This document shows positions 44,486 through 53,688 of a DNA stretch of 64,000 nt, one piece after another; within the stretch, counting starts at the first letter, position 1, and each line of letters begins with the position of its first letter. Position numbers and translations under genes: made by a program. The stretch comes from Mongoliitalea lutea. Lineage in GTDB: Bacteria; Bacteroidota; Bacteroidia; Cytophagales; Cyclobacteriaceae. The stretch covers positions 114,768 to 178,767 of the forward strand of contig NZ_BMYF01000008.1 in assembly GCF_014652135.1 (NCBI RefSeq), written 5' to 3'. The notes below the pieces were generated by a model, which worked only from the letters and a program-made list of their open reading frames with translations, searched no databases and had not been told where the DNA came from.

Positions 44486-45424
44486 TTAAGAATCGGCTAA
44501 TTTAAGTTGTTTTGCCAAAATACCAATTCCACTAGTAAAACTTTTAGGCTCAAAATTTAACTCATTTTGAACTTTTTGAATGATAAATCCTGTTTTTGGC
44601 GGCCGCTTCGCCGATTGTGTAAAAGTAGATGCGTTTACCGGTTGAAGTAATCTTTTATCCAAACCAAAATAATCTGCGGTCATTTCAGCCATTTGGAAAG
44701 GGGTTAAGACCTCTGCTCCTGATACATGAAAAATTCCTACGGACTTTTTCATGACCATCAATAAACAAGCATCAGCCAAATCTTCTACCAAAGTTGGGGT
44801 ACGCATTTGGTCGGTGACCACTTGAATAGTTTTTCCTGCCATCAAAGATTCCCTCACCCACAAAATTATATTAGATCTACTCAAGCCCTCTGCCACCCCA
44901 TACACCAAAACTGTCCGCACAATAGCCCAGGATAGATTACTTTGCTTCAAAAGTTGCTCTCCTTCCCACTTAGTCCTTCCATAGTAATTGACAGGATTGG
45001 GTTGATCCTCCTCTATATATGGACCATTTTCTCCATCAAATACAAAATCTGTAGAGAGATACAAAAAATAGCAGCCGAATCGCTCGGCTGCCTGAATTAG
45101 ATTCTTGGTACCCAAAACATTGACTATGTAGGCTTTTTCCTTGTTTTCTTCGCAAACATCTGCTTGGGTTATAGCAGCAGCATGAATAACAGTAGTAGGC
45201 CTATGCTTTTCAAATACACTGTTCACCTGCTCCTCGGAAGAAATATCCATGGATTCCCATTGGTAATACTTGGCATAAGATGCAGGTAATCTGCTCTCAC
45301 CAAGTCCTGTCGCTATCACCAGTACATGTTCCCGGTGAATCAACAACTGCACCAGCTTGTGTCCCAACAAACCGTTGGCACCGGTAATCAGAATAGTCTC
45401 ATAGCGCTCAATTCCCAAATTCAT
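44486..45424 (-). CDS. NAD(P)-dependent sugar nucleotide reductase, RmlD-like
   Basis: A 312-residue extended short-chain dehydrogenase. TGANGLLGHKLV near residues 14-25 binds NAD(P), STDFVFDGENGPY and YYGRTKWEGE carry the catalytic Ser/Thr and Tyr-x3-Lys. The pattern is closest to dTDP-4-dehydrorhamnose reductase RmlD, but no other dTDP-rhamnose gene is near, so another NDP-sugar is possible. The ATG at 45424 was chosen over an upstream GTG; it overlaps the cyclophilin gene by 17 bases. Confidence 0.82.
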   Translation of the reverse strand: MNLGIERYETILITGANGLLGHKLVQLLIHREHVLVIATGLGESRLPASYAKYYQWESMDISSEEQVNSVFEKHRPTTVIHAAAITQADVCEENKEKAYIVNVLGTKNLIQAAERFGCYFLYLSTDFVFDGENGPYIEEDQPNPVNYYGRTKWEGEQLLKQSNLSWAIVRTVLVYGVAEGLSRSNIILWVRESLMAGKTIQVVTDQMRTPTLVEDLADACLLMVMKKSVGIFHVSGAEVLTPFQMAEMTADYFGLDKRLLQPVNASTFTQSAKRPPKTGFIIQKVQNELNFEPKSFTSGIGILAKQLKLADS

Positions 45425-46238
45425 ACCCAAATTCTTTGGTGATTTTGGATTTTGGCAATTGGGAAACACTCACTTTCATATACACAGGATCCACAGGTTT
45501 GTCACGGGGCCCAGTTTCCACTGCTGCAATTTTCTCCATCACATCCAAACCCTGAATAACTTTCCCAAACACTGTGTATTCGTTATCTAAGTGAGGCGTA
45601 CCCCCAACAGTAGTATAAGCATCAATTTGTTGCTTGGTCATATTCTTCTCCAAATTGATATTATAGAAGGATTCCAAGTCAGACTTGGCAGCTAGCATCA
45701 TTTCATTGATGGCATCAAATTCTTGTGCTTGATAAAACTGCTGATACTTCTCCATCAATTCTTTATTGCTACCCAGCTGCATGTATTTGAAAAATGTCTC
45801 TGACAGCAGCTTCATGTCCACTACTAATTCATTGCACGTATAGACCTTCCCTTGGACTATGTAAAATTGGGAACCGCTGGACCTGCGCTCTGGATTGACA
45901 TTATTACCCATACGTGCCGCTGCTATCATGCCTTTTTCATGGATTAATCCGGGCTTAATTTCCGCAGGTACGGTATACCAGTCTTCTTGAGGAAGTCCTT
46001 CTTTTCCAAATACATCCCCACCTTGGATCATAAAATCTTTGATCACCCGATGAAAATCCGTAGAGTCAAAACGTCCCGCCTGGGCTAAACTGACAAAATT
46101 TTCCTTGTGCTTGGGAGTTTCATCAAATAAAACCGCATACATATCTCCATATGAAGTCTCAAATTTGACCAAATACTCTTTTTCTGTTTTGCAGGAAAAA
46201 CTAACTGCCACTAAAATAATGAAGAATAACTGTCTCAT
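45408..46238 (-). CDS. Cyclophilin-type peptidyl-prolyl isomerase lipoprotein
   Basis: A 276-residue lipoprotein (lipobox SFSC, C16) with a cyclophilin domain: FHRVIKDFMIQGGD and SSGSQFYIVQGK with the catalytic Arg and Gln. An insertion of about 75 residues, mostly helical (TCNELVVDMKLLSETFFKY onward), splits the domain before PHLDNEYTVFGKVI. The form is known in Bacteroidota. It should assist folding at the periplasmic face of a membrane. It overlaps hemC by 4 bases (ATGA) and the RmlD-like gene by 17. Confidence 0.9.
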   Translation of the reverse strand: MRQLFFIILVAVSFSCKTEKEYLVKFETSYGDMYAVLFDETPKHKENFVSLAQAGRFDSTDFHRVIKDFMIQGGDVFGKEGLPQEDWYTVPAEIKPGLIHEKGMIAAARMGNNVNPERRSSGSQFYIVQGKVYTCNELVVDMKLLSETFFKYMQLGSNKELMEKYQQFYQAQEFDAINEMMLAAKSDLESFYNINLEKNMTKQQIDAYTTVGGTPHLDNEYTVFGKVIQGLDVMEKIAAVETGPRDKPVDPVYMKVSVSQLPKSKITKEFGYEFGN

Positions 46239-47173
46239 TTATTCAATCCTTTTTTAATATCCTGTAAAATTTCTGCACCACCTGCTTTTAAAATGGAATG
46301 CGCCAAACTTTCTCCAAGCTTCATTGCTTCCTCAAAAGTTCCATGGATTTCTTGTACAATTCGCTCTTTCCCATCCAGACTCACAATCCCACCTTTCAAC
46401 ACAAGTGCATCATTCGCTATGGTCGCCAAGCCAAAAACAGGAATACTACACCCTCCCTCCAATACACGTAAATATGCTCTTTCTGCTTCCAAGCGATAAC
46501 CTGTAGCAGGGTGATGACAAGCTGCAATGATTTGCTGTCTGATAGCAGGGTCTAGTGTAGTAGCTGATTCAATAGCCACAGAGCCCTGTCCTACCGCAGG
46601 CGTAAACTCCTCCAAACTCAACTCCTCCACAATCATCTCATCATACCCCATGCGGTGTGCACCTGCATAGGCCAATAATAAAGCATCACAAACGCCAGAT
46701 TCCATTTTGGCAATTCTCGTCTGTAAATTCCCTCTGACCTCTACCGTTTGAATATGCGGATAAAAATGCTTCAAAGTAGCCACTCTTCTGGTGGAAGAAG
46801 TTCCCAGCAACAAGGGTTTGGACGGGTCCTTGTAATCAATATCCTTTCGATGACTCAGGATGATATCGTTGACTTTCTCCCGCTCTGTAAATGCAATCAA
46901 TTCAAATCCCTCAGGAAGGGAAGACTGCATATCTTTGGCACTGTGCACGGCAATATCGATGGTACCAGAAGCCAACTGATCTTCCAATTCTTCAGTAAAG
47001 ACTCCTTTGCTCCCAATTTTGGCAATGGATACATCCAAAATTTTATCACCCTTGGTTTCGATGATGACAATCTCACTCTCCAGTCCCTGCTTTTTCAACA
47101 AGTCCTGCACATGATAGGCCTGCCAAAGAGCCAACTTACTCCCTCTAGTGCCTATCTTTATCTGCTTGCTCAT
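46235..47173 (-). CDS. hemC: Hydroxymethylbilane synthase (porphobilinogen deaminase)
   Basis: A 312-residue haem-pathway enzyme of normal length. [12 protein letters not shown] at the start, D81 in VHSAKDMQ (catalytic), GTSSTRR at 124-130 and C242 in EGGCSIPV (dipyrromethane cofactor attachment) are all present. It joins four porphobilinogens into hydroxymethylbilane in the cytoplasm. It overlaps rimK by 29 bases and the cyclophilin gene by 4, so it is expressed as part of the long operon rather than with other hem genes. Confidence 0.95.
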   Translation of the reverse strand: MSKQIKIGTRGSKLALWQAYHVQDLLKKQGLESEIVIIETKGDKILDVSIAKIGSKGVFTEELEDQLASGTIDIAVHSAKDMQSSLPEGFELIAFTEREKVNDIILSHRKDIDYKDPSKPLLLGTSSTRRVATLKHFYPHIQTVEVRGNLQTRIAKMESGVCDALLLAYAGAHRMGYDEMIVEELSLEEFTPAVGQGSVAIESATTLDPAIRQQIIAACHHPATGYRLEAERAYLRVLEGGCSIPVFGLATIANDALVLKGGIVSLDGKERIVQEIHGTFEEAMKLGESLAHSILKAGGAEILQDIKKGLNK

Positions 47174-48077
47174 GTTTGATTCGTTTTTTTCTATCTGTTT
47201 TTTGCACCGATGCTTCGATGTATTTGACTATTTCTCCTGCGATATCAATTCCTGTTGCCTTTTCTATACCCTCCAATCCAGGACTGCTATTCACTTCCAA
47301 AATCAGTGGACCTCTATCTGATTGCAACATATCCACGCCAGCGATATCCAAGCCCAAAGCTTTAGCTGCGCCCAATGCTGCCAAGCGCTCTTGTTTGCTT
47401 AAGCGGATGACAGTAGCCTTACCTCCTCTGTGCAAATTGGAGCGAAACTCTCCTTCTGCTCCTTGACGTTTCATGGCACCGACCACCTTTCCATTGACCA
47501 CAAATGCACGTATATCCGCACCTTTGGCCTCTTTGATAAACTCCTGAACGATTATTCTCGCTTTCAAGCCATGGAAAGCTTCGATTACAGATTGAGCTGC
47601 TTTTTTGGTTTCTGCCAACACCACTCCCAAGCCTTGCGTCCCTTCCAGTAACTTAATAATCAACGGAGTCCCACCAACCTGTTCGATCAAGGTTTTTTCT
47701 CCGCCTTTGGAGAAATTTGTAAAAGCAGTTTTGGGCATGCCTAGCCCCTCTCTCGATAATATCTGCAAGCTTCGCAACTTATCCCTACTTCTTACAATCG
47801 CTTGGGACTGTACCGCAGCAAAAGCTCCCATCAACTCAAACTGCCTGACCACTGCTGTACCATAAAAAGTTACAGAAGCTCCAATCCTAGGAATGATGGC
47901 ATCAATCCCTTCCAATTTTTCTCCTTTATAAATAATGGAGGGGCCCTCCTGCTCTATGATCAAGTCACACAATAAATGATCGATAATCATGGATTCGTGG
48001 CCTGCTGCACGAATAGCTTCCTGCAGCCTTCGGGTGGAGTATAAATGTTGATTTCGGGAAAGAATGGCAATTTTCAT
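47145..48077 (-). CDS. rimK: RimK-type ATP-grasp glutamate ligase
   Basis: A 310-residue ATP-grasp ligase of normal RimK length: [33 protein letters not shown] (ATP lid), [18 protein letters not shown] and [17 protein letters not shown] with the metal-binding Glu and Asn. RimK adds glutamate residues to the C-terminus of ribosomal protein S6. A retropepsin-like protease gene of the RimB type lies 17 bases upstream, as in rimABK operons. The target in this organism is inferred. Confidence 0.92.
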   Translation of the reverse strand: MKIAILSRNQHLYSTRRLQEAIRAAGHESMIIDHLLCDLIIEQEGPSIIYKGEKLEGIDAIIPRIGASVTFYGTAVVRQFELMGAFAAVQSQAIVRSRDKLRSLQILSREGLGMPKTAFTNFSKGGEKTLIEQVGGTPLIIKLLEGTQGLGVVLAETKKAAQSVIEAFHGLKARIIVQEFIKEAKGADIRAFVVNGKVVGAMKRQGAEGEFRSNLHRGGKATVIRLSKQERLAALGAAKALGLDIAGVDMLQSDRGPLILEVNSSPGLEGIEKATGIDIAGEIVKYIEASVQKTDRKKRIKHEQADKDRH

Positions 48078-48094
48078 AGTGGGGAGACTGCTCC

Positions 48095-48550
48095 TTAAGA
48101 TGTTGGTGAAGTTATATTTTTTCGCGGGGTGCTGAGATGAACCTGAGACACATCCACAAGGAATCTCCCTTGGATGAGCTTTCTACCAATCAATACGGCA
48201 TTCCGCATTTTGGATCGATCGGTAAGCGTAAACTCTGCTTCAAATTCTTCCCCAAACATACGGACTTTTGTACTCACTTTGTAACGAACCTCTGCTTCTC
48301 CAAAAGAATTCTTTACCCGCTTCTGAGTATAGTTCGTAGCACGAAGCTCTTTACCGGAATATTTTCTATCCAAAACCGAAAGCAATTTAAAATAAAGAAC
48401 TTTGGAACCGTTTTCCTCACGTTCCTCTGCAAAATCACAGTGAATAGAAGAGGTGTAAGCACCCGTATCAATTTTGGCGCTGATATTAGCTATCCCCCAG
48501 TCCAAAAAACTGATTTTCTCTTTTCTCCCGATGATTTTTTTATTGCTCAT
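48095..48550 (-). CDS. RimB-type retropepsin-like protease (putative ATP-dependent zinc protease family)
   Basis: A 151-residue protein with an aspartic-protease-like active turn A-K-I-D-T-G-A near residues 25-31, followed by SSIHCDF, and [17 protein letters not shown] at the end. This is the family once named ATP-dependent zinc protease; Pseudomonas RimB of the rimABK operon belongs to it and acts with RimK on S6 tail length. Here it is directly upstream of rimK and overlaps holB by 4 bases (ATGA). It has no export signal. Confidence 0.88.
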   Translation of the reverse strand: MSNKKIIGRKEKISFLDWGIANISAKIDTGAYTSSIHCDFAEEREENGSKVLYFKLLSVLDRKYSGKELRATNYTQKRVKNSFGEAEVRYKVSTKVRMFGEEFEAEFTLTDRSKMRNAVLIGRKLIQGRFLVDVSQVHLSTPRKNITSPTS

Positions 48551-49695
48551 GCTGTTTCTTTGGCTCTCATGATTCTAGCTAACTGAAAAGATAAATCAGC
48601 AAACATAATCTTCACATTGGCATTGCGCTCGATGTGGTAGTGCGCTTCATTCATCAACACATACATTTTAGAAAGCTTTGCCTCCGTGAGTACATGTTCC
48701 CCTAATTTATGAATAAAATCACGATCATCTTCTGCACTTCTTTTCAAATCATTCACTTCCGTTTTATCCAATAAGACTTCCCGGAGCACGTTGATACCGG
48801 TCAACAACATGGATTTTTGACCTTCCTTGTCTGTAGCACCAAAATTTTCCGTGAAGCTGAAGATCGCATTGATATCCAAAGAAAAGCAGGCCCGAAACCA
48901 ATCCCTGATCAGAACAGTATTTTTATCCTCGACACCATCGACCATTTGGTATGCCTCTCTCATATTGCCATCTGCTAATGGCGCCACCTGAATGGCTGCC
49001 TCTGGAGAACATAGATCCATGGCTACTAAGTGGGACTTGATTTCTTCATCGGAAAAGGCCCTCACCATGATTTTCTGTGTTCTTGATAAGATGGTCGTCA
49101 ACAGTCGATCTGGATAAGAAGTAACCAAAAAGAACATGGTTTTTGGAGGTGGCTCTTCGATTATTTTGAGAAGTGCATTCGCTGCGTTGACATGGAGAAA
49201 CTCCGGGCACCAAATGATCATGATTTTATACCCCCCTTCAAAGGATTTAAGGGATAAGGTTTGAATTATCTGCTTGGCCGCAGCCTTAGAGATATTCAAT
49301 TGTTTTTTCTCGATGGAGTTGAAATAAAGCCAATCGGAGATATTTCCATAAGGTTTGGTTTGGACAAAATTTCTAAATGCTGTTATGTAATCAACTTTTT
49401 CAGCCTTAGAACTTTTTTCATCATCCTCCGAATTTCCTCCGGGTTGTGGAATGGCAAAATTCGTATCTGGATGGATAAGCTTGGCCATCCGCTGACAGGA
49501 TGCACAAGTGCCGCAGGAATCATCTTCTTGTGGATTTTGGCAGTGCAAATAGGTGGCCAAAGCCAAGGCCATATCCAAATTAGGCGAGCCCTCCGGCCCA
49601 TGAAAAAGCAAAGCATGCGCTAAATGATCATTTTTGACAGCTTGCACAATCTTTTGCTTGACCTCAGGCAAACCCGGTATAGACGAAAATAACAT
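48547..49695 (-). CDS. holB: DNA polymerase III delta' subunit-like AAA+ protein
   Basis: A 382-residue clamp-loader-type AAA+ protein. The P-loop is degenerate (FHGPEGSPN), as in delta' subunits that do not hydrolyse ATP. A zinc-binding set C-x-n-CGTCASC is present near residues 52-67, and IEEPPPKTMFFLVTSYPDRLLTTILSRTQ gives the sensor 1/SRC region. It is part of the clamp loader for replication. It is followed by the RimB-type gene (4-base overlap) and preceded by the GlmU-like gene with a 5-base gap. Confidence 0.88.
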   Translation of the reverse strand: MLFSSIPGLPEVKQKIVQAVKNDHLAHALLFHGPEGSPNLDMALALATYLHCQNPQEDDSCGTCASCQRMAKLIHPDTNFAIPQPGGNSEDDEKSSKAEKVDYITAFRNFVQTKPYGNISDWLYFNSIEKKQLNISKAAAKQIIQTLSLKSFEGGYKIMIIWCPEFLHVNAANALLKIIEEPPPKTMFFLVTSYPDRLLTTILSRTQKIMVRAFSDEEIKSHLVAMDLCSPEAAIQVAPLADGNMREAYQMVDGVEDKNTVLIRDWFRACFSLDINAIFSFTENFGATDKEGQKSMLLTGINVLREVLLDKTEVNDLKRSAEDDRDFIHKLGEHVLTEAKLSKMYVLMNEAHYHIERNANVKIMFADLSFQLARIMRAKETA

Positions 49696-49700
49696 ATCAA

Positions 49701-50900
49701 TTAGCCTTCTTTATCCCAAATACGGTAATGTTTGGTCAATTCGAAAACTTTCATCAAGATTTCTTTCTCCACAGCATCGAATGCCAACCCCCTGCGTTTC
49801 ATGACAGCCTCTGCTGTTTCCTCAAACTTACGGAACTGAAAAGTCGTGAATCCGGCAGCACCACCCCAAGCAAAAGAAGGAATGAAGTTTCTCGGGAAGC
49901 CATCTCCAAAAATCAATGCACCCACACCTACAACTGTACCCGTATTGAGCATGGTATTGATCCCTGTCTTGGAGTGATCCCCCATCATCAGGCCACAAAA
50001 CTGTAAACCTGTATTGGTAAAGCCACCTTTGGTATAATCCCAGACTTTCACAGGTGCATAGTTATTCTTCAGATTAGAGGTATTGGTATCCGCTCCCAGG
50101 TTACACCATTCTCCTATGACAGAATTTCCTAAGAAGCCTTCATGACCTTTGTTACTAAAACCGAAAATGACCGCATTGGAAATCTCCCCTCCAACCTTGG
50201 AAAAAGGCCCCACAGTAGTATCCCCTCGTAATTTGGCCCCCATGTTAACCGTACTTCCTTCGCACAAAGCAAACGGGCCTCTGATAAGTGCCCCCTCTTG
50301 AATTTCGGTATTTTTACCAATGTAGATAGGTCCCGCTTCCGCATTCAACACTGCCGCCTTGATCACAGCTCCTTCCTCGATAAATATATTTTCGGCTTGG
50401 TAAACAATCGTATGAGCATCCTGCAAGGTAGCAGAAGTACGCCCATTGCTTACACGTGTAAAATCCTTTTTGATTTCTGCTCCATTAAACTGAAAAATAT
50501 GCCAGTTTTTCTGAATCATGACACAGGCTTGCTCGTAAGGTATCTGGTCCATACTTTTCGATTGATCAACCGAAAAACTATCCTGTGGAGCGGTCTTTGC
50601 GGCCAACACCTGCTGTTGAAGCATCAATACCTGACCTTGCTTCAGCGCTTGGATGGCAAGCACTAACGCATCATCCGGACATAAAGACCCATTGATCCAT
50701 AAGCTTTGCTGACTTGGAACTGGAAATTTGGACTGCAAGTATTCTTGCGTTTGAAAAAAGCACGCCCCCTGCAAGCACTGCTGCCATTTCTCAGAGATTT
50801 TTAAGATACCCACCCGGATTTCAGCCACTGGTCGGGTAAAAGTAAACGGCAATAAAGACCCTCTTATAGCTGGGTCATCAAATAACACAAAGTTCTCCAT
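49701..50900 (-). CDS. GlmU-family protein with left-handed beta-helix
   Basis: A 399-residue protein of the alternative GlmU group found in Bacteroidota. The N-terminal half is a degenerate nucleotidyltransferase region (FVLFDDPAIRGSLLPFTFTRP, then RVGIL). From about residue 165 on it has hexapeptide repeats (VIKAAVLNAEAGPIYIG, TVNMGAKLRG, KTGINTMLNTGTVVG) of a left-handed beta-helix. The likely role is in UDP-sugar synthesis for the envelope, but substrate and activity are not fixed. It is the first gene of the eight-gene minus-strand operon. Confidence 0.85.
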   Translation of the reverse strand: MENFVLFDDPAIRGSLLPFTFTRPVAEIRVGILKISEKWQQCLQGACFFQTQEYLQSKFPVPSQQSLWINGSLCPDDALVLAIQALKQGQVLMLQQQVLAAKTAPQDSFSVDQSKSMDQIPYEQACVMIQKNWHIFQFNGAEIKKDFTRVSNGRTSATLQDAHTIVYQAENIFIEEGAVIKAAVLNAEAGPIYIGKNTEIQEGALIRGPFALCEGSTVNMGAKLRGDTTVGPFSKVGGEISNAVIFGFSNKGHEGFLGNSVIGEWCNLGADTNTSNLKNNYAPVKVWDYTKGGFTNTGLQFCGLMMGDHSKTGINTMLNTGTVVGVGALIFGDGFPRNFIPSFAWGGAAGFTTFQFRKFEETAEAVMKRRGLAFDAVEKEILMKVFELTKHYRIWDKEG

Positions 50901-51031
50901 GACACAAAAATAAAAAAGTCTGTGGGAAAACCATTTGCTAATGCCATGATGTCAACTATCCCATGGCTTTCACGTATCTTTTTCTTGGTCAATGGTCTCG
51001 AAATAGCTGTTTTTTTCTTAAATTTAGTGGT

Positions 51032-51643
51032 ATGGAGGAGAAAAAAGATTGCAATCAGTTAAAAGAACCCTATACAGAGTATGGACGATACACCTATGCT
51101 GATTATTTAAGCTGGGAACTTGATCATATGGTAGAACTCATCAAAGGAAAGGTTTTTAAACAAGCCGCAGCTGCTCCGAGGAGAATTCATCAAGGGCTAG
51201 TTCTAAAACTGGGATCTAAATTATTGAATCACCTAGCAAATAAACCATGTAAAGTTTATCCTGCACCCTTTGATGTAAGACTTATTACGAACTCTAGAAA
51301 GCCAAATCAAATTTACACCGTTGTCCAACCTGATATTTGCGTTGTCTGCGATCCTGACAAATTAGACGAATTTGGCTGCATTGGTGCACCTGATCTGATT
51401 GTGGAAATCTTATCCCCAAGCAACAATAGAAAGGAGCTTCAAAACAAATATGAGGTGTATGAAGAAAGCGGGGTTTTAGAATATTGGATTATTCACCCCT
51501 ATGAAAAAACACTGCTAGTATATACGCTAGTTGATAGGCAATACACTCCCTCCAGACTCTTGACACTGGGAGACAAGGTAGCCTCCAACTGTATCCAAGG
51601 TTTTGTCCTGGATTTGGATGAATTGTTTGAAGGATTGGAATAA
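51032..51643 (+). CDS. Uma2-family (DUF820) restriction-endonuclease-like protein
   Basis: A 203-residue protein of the Uma2 family. The PD-(D/E)XK-like core is visible in YELIKGK-like HMVELIKGKVF, VVQPDICVVCD and GAPDLIVEILSPSN. Such proteins are abundant in cyanobacteria and many Bacteroidota and are thought to be mobile or selfish, with no proven substrate. The start was set at the ATG 51032, preceded by an A/G-rich stretch. It is single and convergent with rpmE2. No defence genes are beside it. Confidence 0.88.
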   Translation: MEEKKDCNQLKEPYTEYGRYTYADYLSWELDHMVELIKGKVFKQAAAAPRRIHQGLVLKLGSKLLNHLANKPCKVYPAPFDVRLITNSRKPNQIYTVVQPDICVVCDPDKLDEFGCIGAPDLIVEILSPSNNRKELQNKYEVYEESGVLEYWIIHPYEKTLLVYTLVDRQYTPSRLLTLGDKVASNCIQGFVLDLDELFEGLE

Positions 51644-51644
51644 A

Positions 51645-51676
51645 AAAACTCCCAACCATGTAAGGAAGGGAGTTTT
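51645..51676. terminator. Terminator between the Uma2 gene and rpmE2
   Basis: A 9-bp stem AAAACTCCC / GGGAGTTTT encloses a 14-base loop that itself can form two more pairs. It begins just after the Uma2 stop and lies 20 bases beyond the rpmE2 stop, so it can serve both convergent genes. Confidence 0.8.
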
Positions 51677-51696
51677 GAATGCTTGCGATTGGCAAA

Positions 51697-51942
51697 TTAT
51701 TTTTTTGCGTATCTTCTGTTGAATTTTTCAACACGACCCGCTGTATCAAGCAACATTTTCTTACCAGTGTAGAAAGGGTGAGAGTTAGAAGAAACCTCAA
51801 TCTTGTAAACTGGATATTCCTGACCATCTTCCCATACGATTGTTTCACTTGTTTCGATCGTAGACTGAGTCAAGAATTTATATTCACTTGAAGTATCGTA
51901 AAATACGACAGGTCTGTAGTTAGGATGAATGTCTTTTTTCAT
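51697..51942 (-). CDS. rpmE2: Ribosomal protein L31, type B (zinc-free)
   Basis: An 81-residue L31: [16 protein letters not shown] at the start and [24 protein letters not shown] at the end are conserved. The CxxC zinc motifs of type A L31 are missing, which marks the type B form. In Bacteroidota this is often the sole L31 and not a zinc-starvation copy. The ATG at 51942 starts the conserved region; the frame is open eight codons further up. It is a single gene. Confidence 0.95.
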   Translation of the reverse strand: MKKDIHPNYRPVVFYDTSSEYKFLTQSTIETSETIVWEDGQEYPVYKIEVSSNSHPFYTGKKMLLDTAGRVEKFNRRYAKK

Positions 51943-52057
51943 TGTATTGCTATTTTCCTTAATCACTCGTTAGAAATGAGGCACAAAGATATTGCTTTTT
52001 TGAAAGCATACCAAAAAAGAATCAAAATTATTTGACTTTCATTAATAAGCTCCACAA

Positions 52058-52924
52058 TCAATCCGTAAAGTTGAATGAATTAAGCGCCACACGCGTGGTA
52101 TTTCTAGCTTTTCTGTGAAAATTATTCGCTATTCGAAAACTCGTCACGTCAACCAAAAAGAGAGGTAATAAAAGTGAATTCTGAGCAGAAGATTGAAACT
52201 GAGGAACCACCACGAAAGATATGAATGCCAATGTTCCAATATTAGATATTGTATCAAAAGTTCTTGCTCTCTTAAAGTACTTATCACTCAGTTTCAAATC
52301 CAAATCCAAGGTAGGATTACTATTTCGGATGCTGGCAAATTGAGCATCTGATAGCGGAATTTTGCCATCAAAATACCTCATCTTTGGGCCTAAGAATCCC
52401 TGCTGCCCTCGCATAGATAAAAAGGGCTGTGTAGCATATGTCGAACGTAAATTAAAATTATACATATCTGTAGCCTCTTCAATTCTTTGAAATCCATTAT
52501 TCCTCATAATATTTCCACCAATTGCAAGCCCTATCCCAGCTATAGAGCCAATAAAGTAGTTCCTAAAGGCAGTTTGATTCGCTCCCAAAGCACTGCTTAG
52601 CATCCCTATGGAACTAACAAAAATAACTACCGGTGCCGTGTAACTCAAGATACGCCCCCCCTGAAATGTATTCAACCCTTTTGCTAGCTGACCATCCTTC
52701 AAATCAGTTTGATTCATCAAGACTCTTACTTCGTTGGCAGACATTCGTTCCCCGTCAACTAAATAAAATAAACCTCCCCAATTATTTTCTTGAAGCACGA
52801 TGGAAGATAGATCGAGGGATTTCGTATCAGAAAAATAACTTGTCTGCTGTCCCTCCACATCATGGTTGATGATAAAAAAAGCTGCCAAAAACAAACAAAT
52901 TCTTTGAAATAGACCATTACCCAT
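52058..52924 (-). CDS. Membrane-associated protein of unknown function with signal peptide
   Basis: A 288-residue protein with a signal peptide (about 1-26, ending VEGQ). Hydrophobic segments LSYTAPVVIFVSSIGMLSSAL and FIGSIAGIGLAIGG follow near residues 95-145, and TISNIGTLAFISFVVV near 235. The family was not recognised. It may sit in the membrane with these helices. The ATG at 52924 was chosen because the signal begins there. It is divergent from the operon at 53080, with two inverted repeats in between. Confidence 0.65.
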   Translation of the reverse strand: MGNGLFQRICLFLAAFFIINHDVEGQQTSYFSDTKSLDLSSIVLQENNWGGLFYLVDGERMSANEVRVLMNQTDLKDGQLAKGLNTFQGGRILSYTAPVVIFVSSIGMLSSALGANQTAFRNYFIGSIAGIGLAIGGNIMRNNGFQRIEEATDMYNFNLRSTYATQPFLSMRGQQGFLGPKMRYFDGKIPLSDAQFASIRNSNPTLDLDLKLSDKYFKRARTFDTISNIGTLAFISFVVVPQFQSSAQNSLLLPLFLVDVTSFRIANNFHRKARNTTRVALNSFNFTD

Positions 52925-52980
52925 AATTTCGATAATTAAAACAAAGACCAAAGATTTAAAAAGCACACAACGAAAATAAC

Positions 52981-53001
52981 GAACTTATTAAAATTAAGTT
53001 C
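52981..53001. promoter_or_regulatory. Inverted repeat in a divergent promoter
   Basis: GAACTTA and TAAGTTC form a perfect 7-bp repeat with a 7-base spacer, 57 bases from the minus-strand start and about 80 from the plus-strand one. It could be an operator or a hairpin. AT-rich sequence lowers the weight. Confidence 0.3.
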
Positions 53002-53053
53002 TTTTAACACCAACTATTTTTCGAAAAAAATTAAATGCTCAAAAATTCTATTT

Positions 53054-53072
53054 TACTTTGCAATACAAAGTA
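53054..53072. promoter_or_regulatory. Operator palindrome before the membrane/winged-helix operon
   Basis: TACTTTG-CAATA-CAAAGTA is a perfect 7-bp inverted repeat, and ACTTTG occurs a third time directly after it. It ends 7 bases before the ATG at 53080, so it overlaps the leader or start region. A dimeric winged-helix regulator encoded by the second gene of the operon is the natural candidate, giving autoregulation. Confidence 0.6.
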
Positions 53073-53079
53073 CTTTGAG

Positions 53080-53688
53080 ATGAAAAATCCTAGCCAAGAA
53101 TTATCAGAAATAAAGTCCATGATGGAGCGAAGCAAGCGTTTCCTATCCCTCAGCGGAATTGCCGGAATCCCCGTTGGACTTACTGCTCTAGCAGGAATTG
53201 CTGCTATCAATTTTACAATTCACCAATCATGGAATGTATGGCTTTTGCCTGAAACTCTCAACTTATCAACTACTCAGCTAATATGGCTAGGAATAATTAC
53301 TGCACTGATGTTTGGAATGGCAGCAATCATTACTTGGATTTTGAGTCATAAAAAAGTTCCTACTCAAAAACTTACATCTCCTGCATCCAAGAAGTTTTTG
53401 GAGGCACTCGCTATTCCGATAGCCTGTGGAACTGTTACCTGCCTCCTCTTTGCCAAGAATGAATTGTATGCTTACATCCCTGGGCTAAGCTTGGTGATGT
53501 ATGGCCTCGGGATGATTCAAGCTGCGCAGCATTCCTTCCAAGAACTCAAACGACTGGGACTGGCGCTGGCAGTTTTGGGACTAGTAGCTTTTCTTGCCCC
53601 TACCTATAGCTTGCTTCTTTGGGCTATGGGATTTGGAGGTCTGCATATCTTGTATGGTATCTGGATGCACCGGAAATATGACCGCTAA
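53080..53688 (+). CDS. Multispan membrane protein of unknown function, paired with a winged-helix regulator
   Basis: A 202-residue protein with five or six membrane helices: SLSGIAGIPVGLTALAGIAA, LIWLGIITALMFGMAAIITW, AIPIACGTVTCLLFA, LSLVMYGLGMIQAA and a long C-terminal pair from LGLALAVLGLVAFL to GFGGLHILYGIW. It starts with a short charged helix (SQELSEIKSMMERSKRF). The ATG at 53080 follows the operator repeat. It overlaps the start of the winged-helix gene. In Bacteroidota such pairs recur next to DUF4153-type genes. Function unknown. Confidence 0.8.
   Translation: MKNPSQELSEIKSMMERSKRFLSLSGIAGIPVGLTALAGIAAINFTIHQSWNVWLLPETLNLSTTQLIWLGIITALMFGMAAIITWILSHKKVPTQKLTSPASKKFLEALAIPIACGTVTCLLFAKNELYAYIPGLSLVMYGLGMIQAAQHSFQELKRLGLALAVLGLVAFLAPTYSLLLWAMGFGGLHILYGIWMHRKYDR

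Noticed and set aside
51032-51643. Uma2 nuclease-like gene as part of a defence island
   Set aside because: Its neighbours are rpmE2 and a GlmU-like gene. No methylase, helicase or other defence gene is near, and Uma2 genes are commonly solitary.
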